64,000 bases of DNA, taken from positions 1,178,001 to 1,242,000 of the forward strand of contig BSYO01000016.1 of the NCBI GenBank assembly GCA_033239525.1, in the 5' to 3' direction. Position 1 is the first letter of the stretch. Every line of letters starts with the position of its first letter. The stretch is from Nepenthes gracilis. Its lineage: Eukaryota; Streptophyta; Magnoliopsida; Caryophyllales; Nepenthaceae. The notes beneath the pieces were generated by a model that made no database searches, was not told the origin of the DNA, and saw nothing but the letters and a program-made list of their open reading frames with translations. Positions 60,694 through 64,000 of this stretch are shown here, piece after piece. The translations under genes were made by a program, and so were the position numbers.

Positions 60694-61388
60694 AAAAGCT
60701 ATTTCCACGTATCCATCATACTCCAAAACAACATACAAAACATTTGTATCTATCTTGCAGTACGACATCCATCACTACTTTGAGTATACTTTCACCTAAT
60801 TGGTAATCCGGAAGGTTAGAGAAAAATACATAAGCTGAATGTCCAATAAAAATTCTCTAATTAGAAATACAACAATTATAGAGAATAATATCATGTATAA
60901 AATCTAAGATATAATAACTGACAATATTATTAATTGTATGATATATTCCATTAAAAGAGATTTCATAAAAAAAAGTCACAAGGATTATATTTCTACCACT
61001 GTGAACCAAAGACTAATATATTTACACCTCCAAAACTAATATACAAAAGCTATTTCCATGTAACCATCATACTCCAAAATGACATATAAAACATCTGTAT
61101 CTATATCTTGCAGTACGACATCCATCACAACTTTAGAATATATGTTCACCTAATTAGTAATCCGGAATGTATTCGAAAAAAATACATGAGTTAAATGCCC
61201 AATAAATAAGTTTCCAATTAGAAATACAACAATTAGGGAGAATAATATCAGATATAAAATCTAAGATATAATAACTGACAATATTATGCATTGTATGATA
61301 TATTCCATTAAATGAGATTTAATAGGAAAAATCCACAAGGATTATATTTTTTCCACCGTGAATCTAAGACTAATGTATTTGCACCTCC
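60694..61388. repeat. Tandem duplication, unit about 350 bp
   Basis: Copy 1 (60694-61031) and copy 2 (61045-61388) run in the same order. Both start AAAAGCTATTTCCA, contain TTGCAGTACGACATCCATCAC, GAAATACAACAATTA and AAATCTAAGATATAATAACT, and end CACCTCC. Differences are substitutions and small indels. Confidence 0.88.
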
Positions 61389-63627
61389 ATTAATCGGGCA
61401 AATTACTTCATATTCAGATTACTCTTCATCGCATCATTATGTAATGCCAAGAGCATCCTACTAACGTCTGTAATCTGATCAATCACTCAATATTTTCCAT
61501 TATCTATATACTACTCTCCAGGTTTTGCAGAGAAACAAATATCCCTAAGATTAACTGAATGACTTTAATATCGAATATTGCGGATCACATTAAGATATCC
61601 AGACACCTATATCATCTAGATAAAATAGTATATTCATATATTTTCCTTTACCTTATTATATAATGTAGAATGAAGTATCGTACTATAGAAATTATAACAT
61701 GGAGTACTAGAATCCACACACTGGTAATTCCATATTATCTTAACATGTAGTTCTTTATCCCATCCTACCAAAAATTGGCTATTAAAATAGAAATATGAAT
61801 GAGAGCTAAGGAAATATGAATAAAACCAAATATTAATATAACGTATTGATGTCCAATGAAAATTAAGCAACTATTTAAATATAGCTTAATGTGTTGTTTA
61901 GTTTTTCAAATATCAAGATTAAATATATCATTCAAATTTAATACTTAAAACTCACTGCAACACTTAACACGCTATTATTTTTTAAAGTCACAGTTAAACA
62001 AGTAAAACAAATTCATTATACTAAATCACCCAAAATATAACCATATACAATCATTTATACACTCAATACCTCAAATAATCATCAAAAATACTTTCTTCTA
62101 CTAAATAATTAATTATCAAACCCAAATAATTCATTAATACACCAAAAATATCATTTTTTCCTTATTTTCTCACGCTACAGCACCACGAAGGATGCACTCC
62201 CCCACATTGTGAACATGCTCAAGACCATGAAGAACAGACCTGTACCCTTGTTTTACCTCCTAGATAGCAGACTTTGATTTTTGCTCAAATTTGAGTAGTT
62301 CACAAATATTTGACACAAAACCCTTATCAAAATTATCATGTATAATCATTATGCAATTATTAGAACTGAAATTTCGAATAAGAAATTTCAAATCGACCTT
62401 TAATTTCATGAAATTTCTTGAATCCCTCTTTTTATACCATCTTTGAATTTTTCTCAAATTCATTCACACGAGGAATATTTGACTCAAACAATTGATCAAT
62501 TAAGATACTAAAAAAGTATAGAATCATGGAATAATACGAGGATTAAATAATCATTCACCCAAATTCGTTGCCTGATCTTTTCTTCCTCTTCTATTTTTTG
62601 AACCTCTTCTCTCTCTTATCTTCCTCAGATTTTTCCTCTTATCTTCCTCAGATTTTTCCTCCATTTTATCTCTAAATTTGACTGATATTTATAACCTACA
62701 GATATTAATCCACCTCATGCTTCACTTGTTGCAATTTCCTAGTTTCTCCTTATTATTCTCCATTTTGTACCACCTAAATTTTACAGCAATGCTTCTCATG
62801 ATTTCACATCATTGTTGCTGTAATTCTGGAGCTTAGCCAGATGTAATTCTTGTTTGCAAGCCAGGCCTTTGTTTCATTCCACCGATTCCTTCTTCACTCT
62901 CATCTCTGCTTCTCTTCTTCTTTCTTTATTTTATTATTATTATAGGTTTACTTAAATTTATAAGAGTAAAAATTTTAAAGTAATAACAATTAGTATAAAC
63001 AGGATCTAAATACATATATTTATGATTAACAATTAAGGATATTACACAAACACACCGTAAGAGTCATATTACCTGGGGATGTACATGCTCCTGACACTAA
63101 TACCTCTCATCATGTTCTCTGGTGGTAATTAAATATGTCACCAATTATATTGTGTTTTCAGATGCATATAAACAACTCTATGATGCAGATGATGTATGAA
63201 ACAGATTTTTACCATCTAATCAACAATGAATCCATAAGATCACGCAAGCTTTGAGTATGTTAATCCACAGCATGCCTGTTTTCCTATCCACTCATGAATA
63301 AGAGTAGGTTTTACTGAAAAGATGCCAAAAGGTTTCCGAGGACAAAACTAACAGGATATATAAAGGGTCCAGTAACCAAAAAATCATCTATCAAACAGAA
63401 CTTTCAGAAAGAAAGAGCATCAGGGCATTCCTTCTTCCTCCCAAAATAAACTTACAAACTTCATCCAACTTTCATTTATGTTGTTTGCAGTTGCTAAATC
63501 ACAATCTAACAAGCTGCCTATGCCAATAGGCAAGAAGGATATTTCCTGTCGTTAACCCTCATTTGTTCCAACGGATTAATCTCAGGTCATGATTTGTCGA
63601 TGGAAGTACCCATCCCTATCACAGCAG
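61389..63627. other. AT-rich DNA upstream of the visible glycosyltransferase exons
   Basis: I looked here for the N-terminal glycosyltransferase exons on the minus strand and found none. A ~23 bp unit TCTTATCTTCCTCAGATTTT occurs twice in tandem at 62612-62661. No other gene or element is evident. Confidence 0.6.
62612..62661. repeat. Two-copy tandem repeat
   Basis: TCTTATCTTCCTCAGATTTT followed by TCC occurs twice without a gap in a pyrimidine-rich stretch. Confidence 0.85.
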
Positions 63628-63826
63628 AGATCAGTTAAGATCCTTCCACATTTTAGGCCTTCCATGAATCCCAACAGCCAAGATTAGAAGTTGAATGGAT
63701 CAATGGTGGAGATTGAATAACTATTTAAATTACTTGATGAAAAATCCACCATTTATTCATATAACTTCTAATCTTGACTGTTGAGTTTATGGAAGTGCCT
63801 AAAATATGAGAGGATCGGGACTTGTC
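63628..63826. repeat. Fold-back (long inverted repeat) element, about 200 bp
   Basis: The left arm has ACATTTTAGGCCTTCCATGA, CAACAGCCAAGATTAGAAGTT and AATGGTGGA. The right arm, reverse-complemented, has ATATTTTAGGCACTTCCATAA, CAACAGTCAAGATTAGAAGTT and AATGGTGGA. Arms are about 95 bp, centred near 63728, with little spacer. Consistent with a fold-back MITE or small-RNA-generating hairpin. No coding potential. Confidence 0.8.
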
Positions 63827-64000
63827 AAACTGTAGGAAGTTGGGGAAACCATTCCCAGGCAGAAAATTCTGGACTAATTCAGCTTGTCTTTTGGAGGAAA
63901 AAAAATACCAATTTTAGATAATGACTTTCTAGGACACATATATCCCATTAAATGTGACTGTTAATAACTATCATTCAAATAGTCCTAACATAATAAGTCA

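Overview
The window is nuclear DNA from a flowering plant, probably a woody eudicot. The evidence is GT-AG introns of up to about 3.7 kb, plant-type protein sequences, several lineages of plant LTR retrotransposons, SINEs and a LINE fossil. It holds two well-supported host genes, both on the minus strand and both cut by a window edge. About 30 kb of repeat-rich DNA lies between them.

1-25.5 kb: NAA15, the ribosome-anchoring auxiliary subunit of N-terminal acetyltransferase A. I could splice 25 exons, from the start codon at 25483 to 2339. They give 834 codons in one continuous frame; the last ~60 codons lie beyond base 1. The introns carry three tRNA-type SINEs, a LINE reverse-transcriptase fossil, a probable Del/Tekay-type solo LTR, microsatellites and one copy of an ATATCG-rich repeat.

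25.5-31.9 kb: an AT-rich intergenic region with two ~1.03 kb solo LTRs of one gypsy-like family. They lie in opposite orientation and each has a 5-bp target duplication with one mismatch.

31.9-35.9 kb: the most interesting object. A 4.03 kb LTR retrotransposon on the minus strand has 544/531 bp LTRs, a perfect 5-bp target duplication GTGAG and a primer-binding-site-like sequence. No pol gene is visible. Its interior holds an intronless, frameshifted copy of a DA1-type host gene (ubiquitin-interacting motifs, LIM domain and HEMMH peptidase) in the same sense as the element. This looks like a host mRNA captured by a retroelement.

36-43.9 kb: intergenic DNA with some exon-like open segments I cannot name, a second ATATCG-rich repeat and a degenerate minisatellite. 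43.9-51.1 kb: a 7.2 kb gypsy element of the Tat type with 901/963 bp LTRs, PBS and PPT. It has no recognisable gag-pol but carries a decayed antisense accessory ORF. 51.1-55.9 kb: AT-rich intergenic DNA with a third ATATCG-rich copy.

55.9-60.2 kb: three C-terminal exons (383 codons) of a plant GT4-type glycosyltransferase, including the nucleotide-sugar-binding E-x7-E region. Its N-terminal exons lie beyond base 64000 or were not found. The upstream DNA holds a MITE, a ~350 bp tandem duplication and a ~100 bp-arm fold-back element. No rRNA, tRNA gene, CRISPR array or bacterial-type operon is present.
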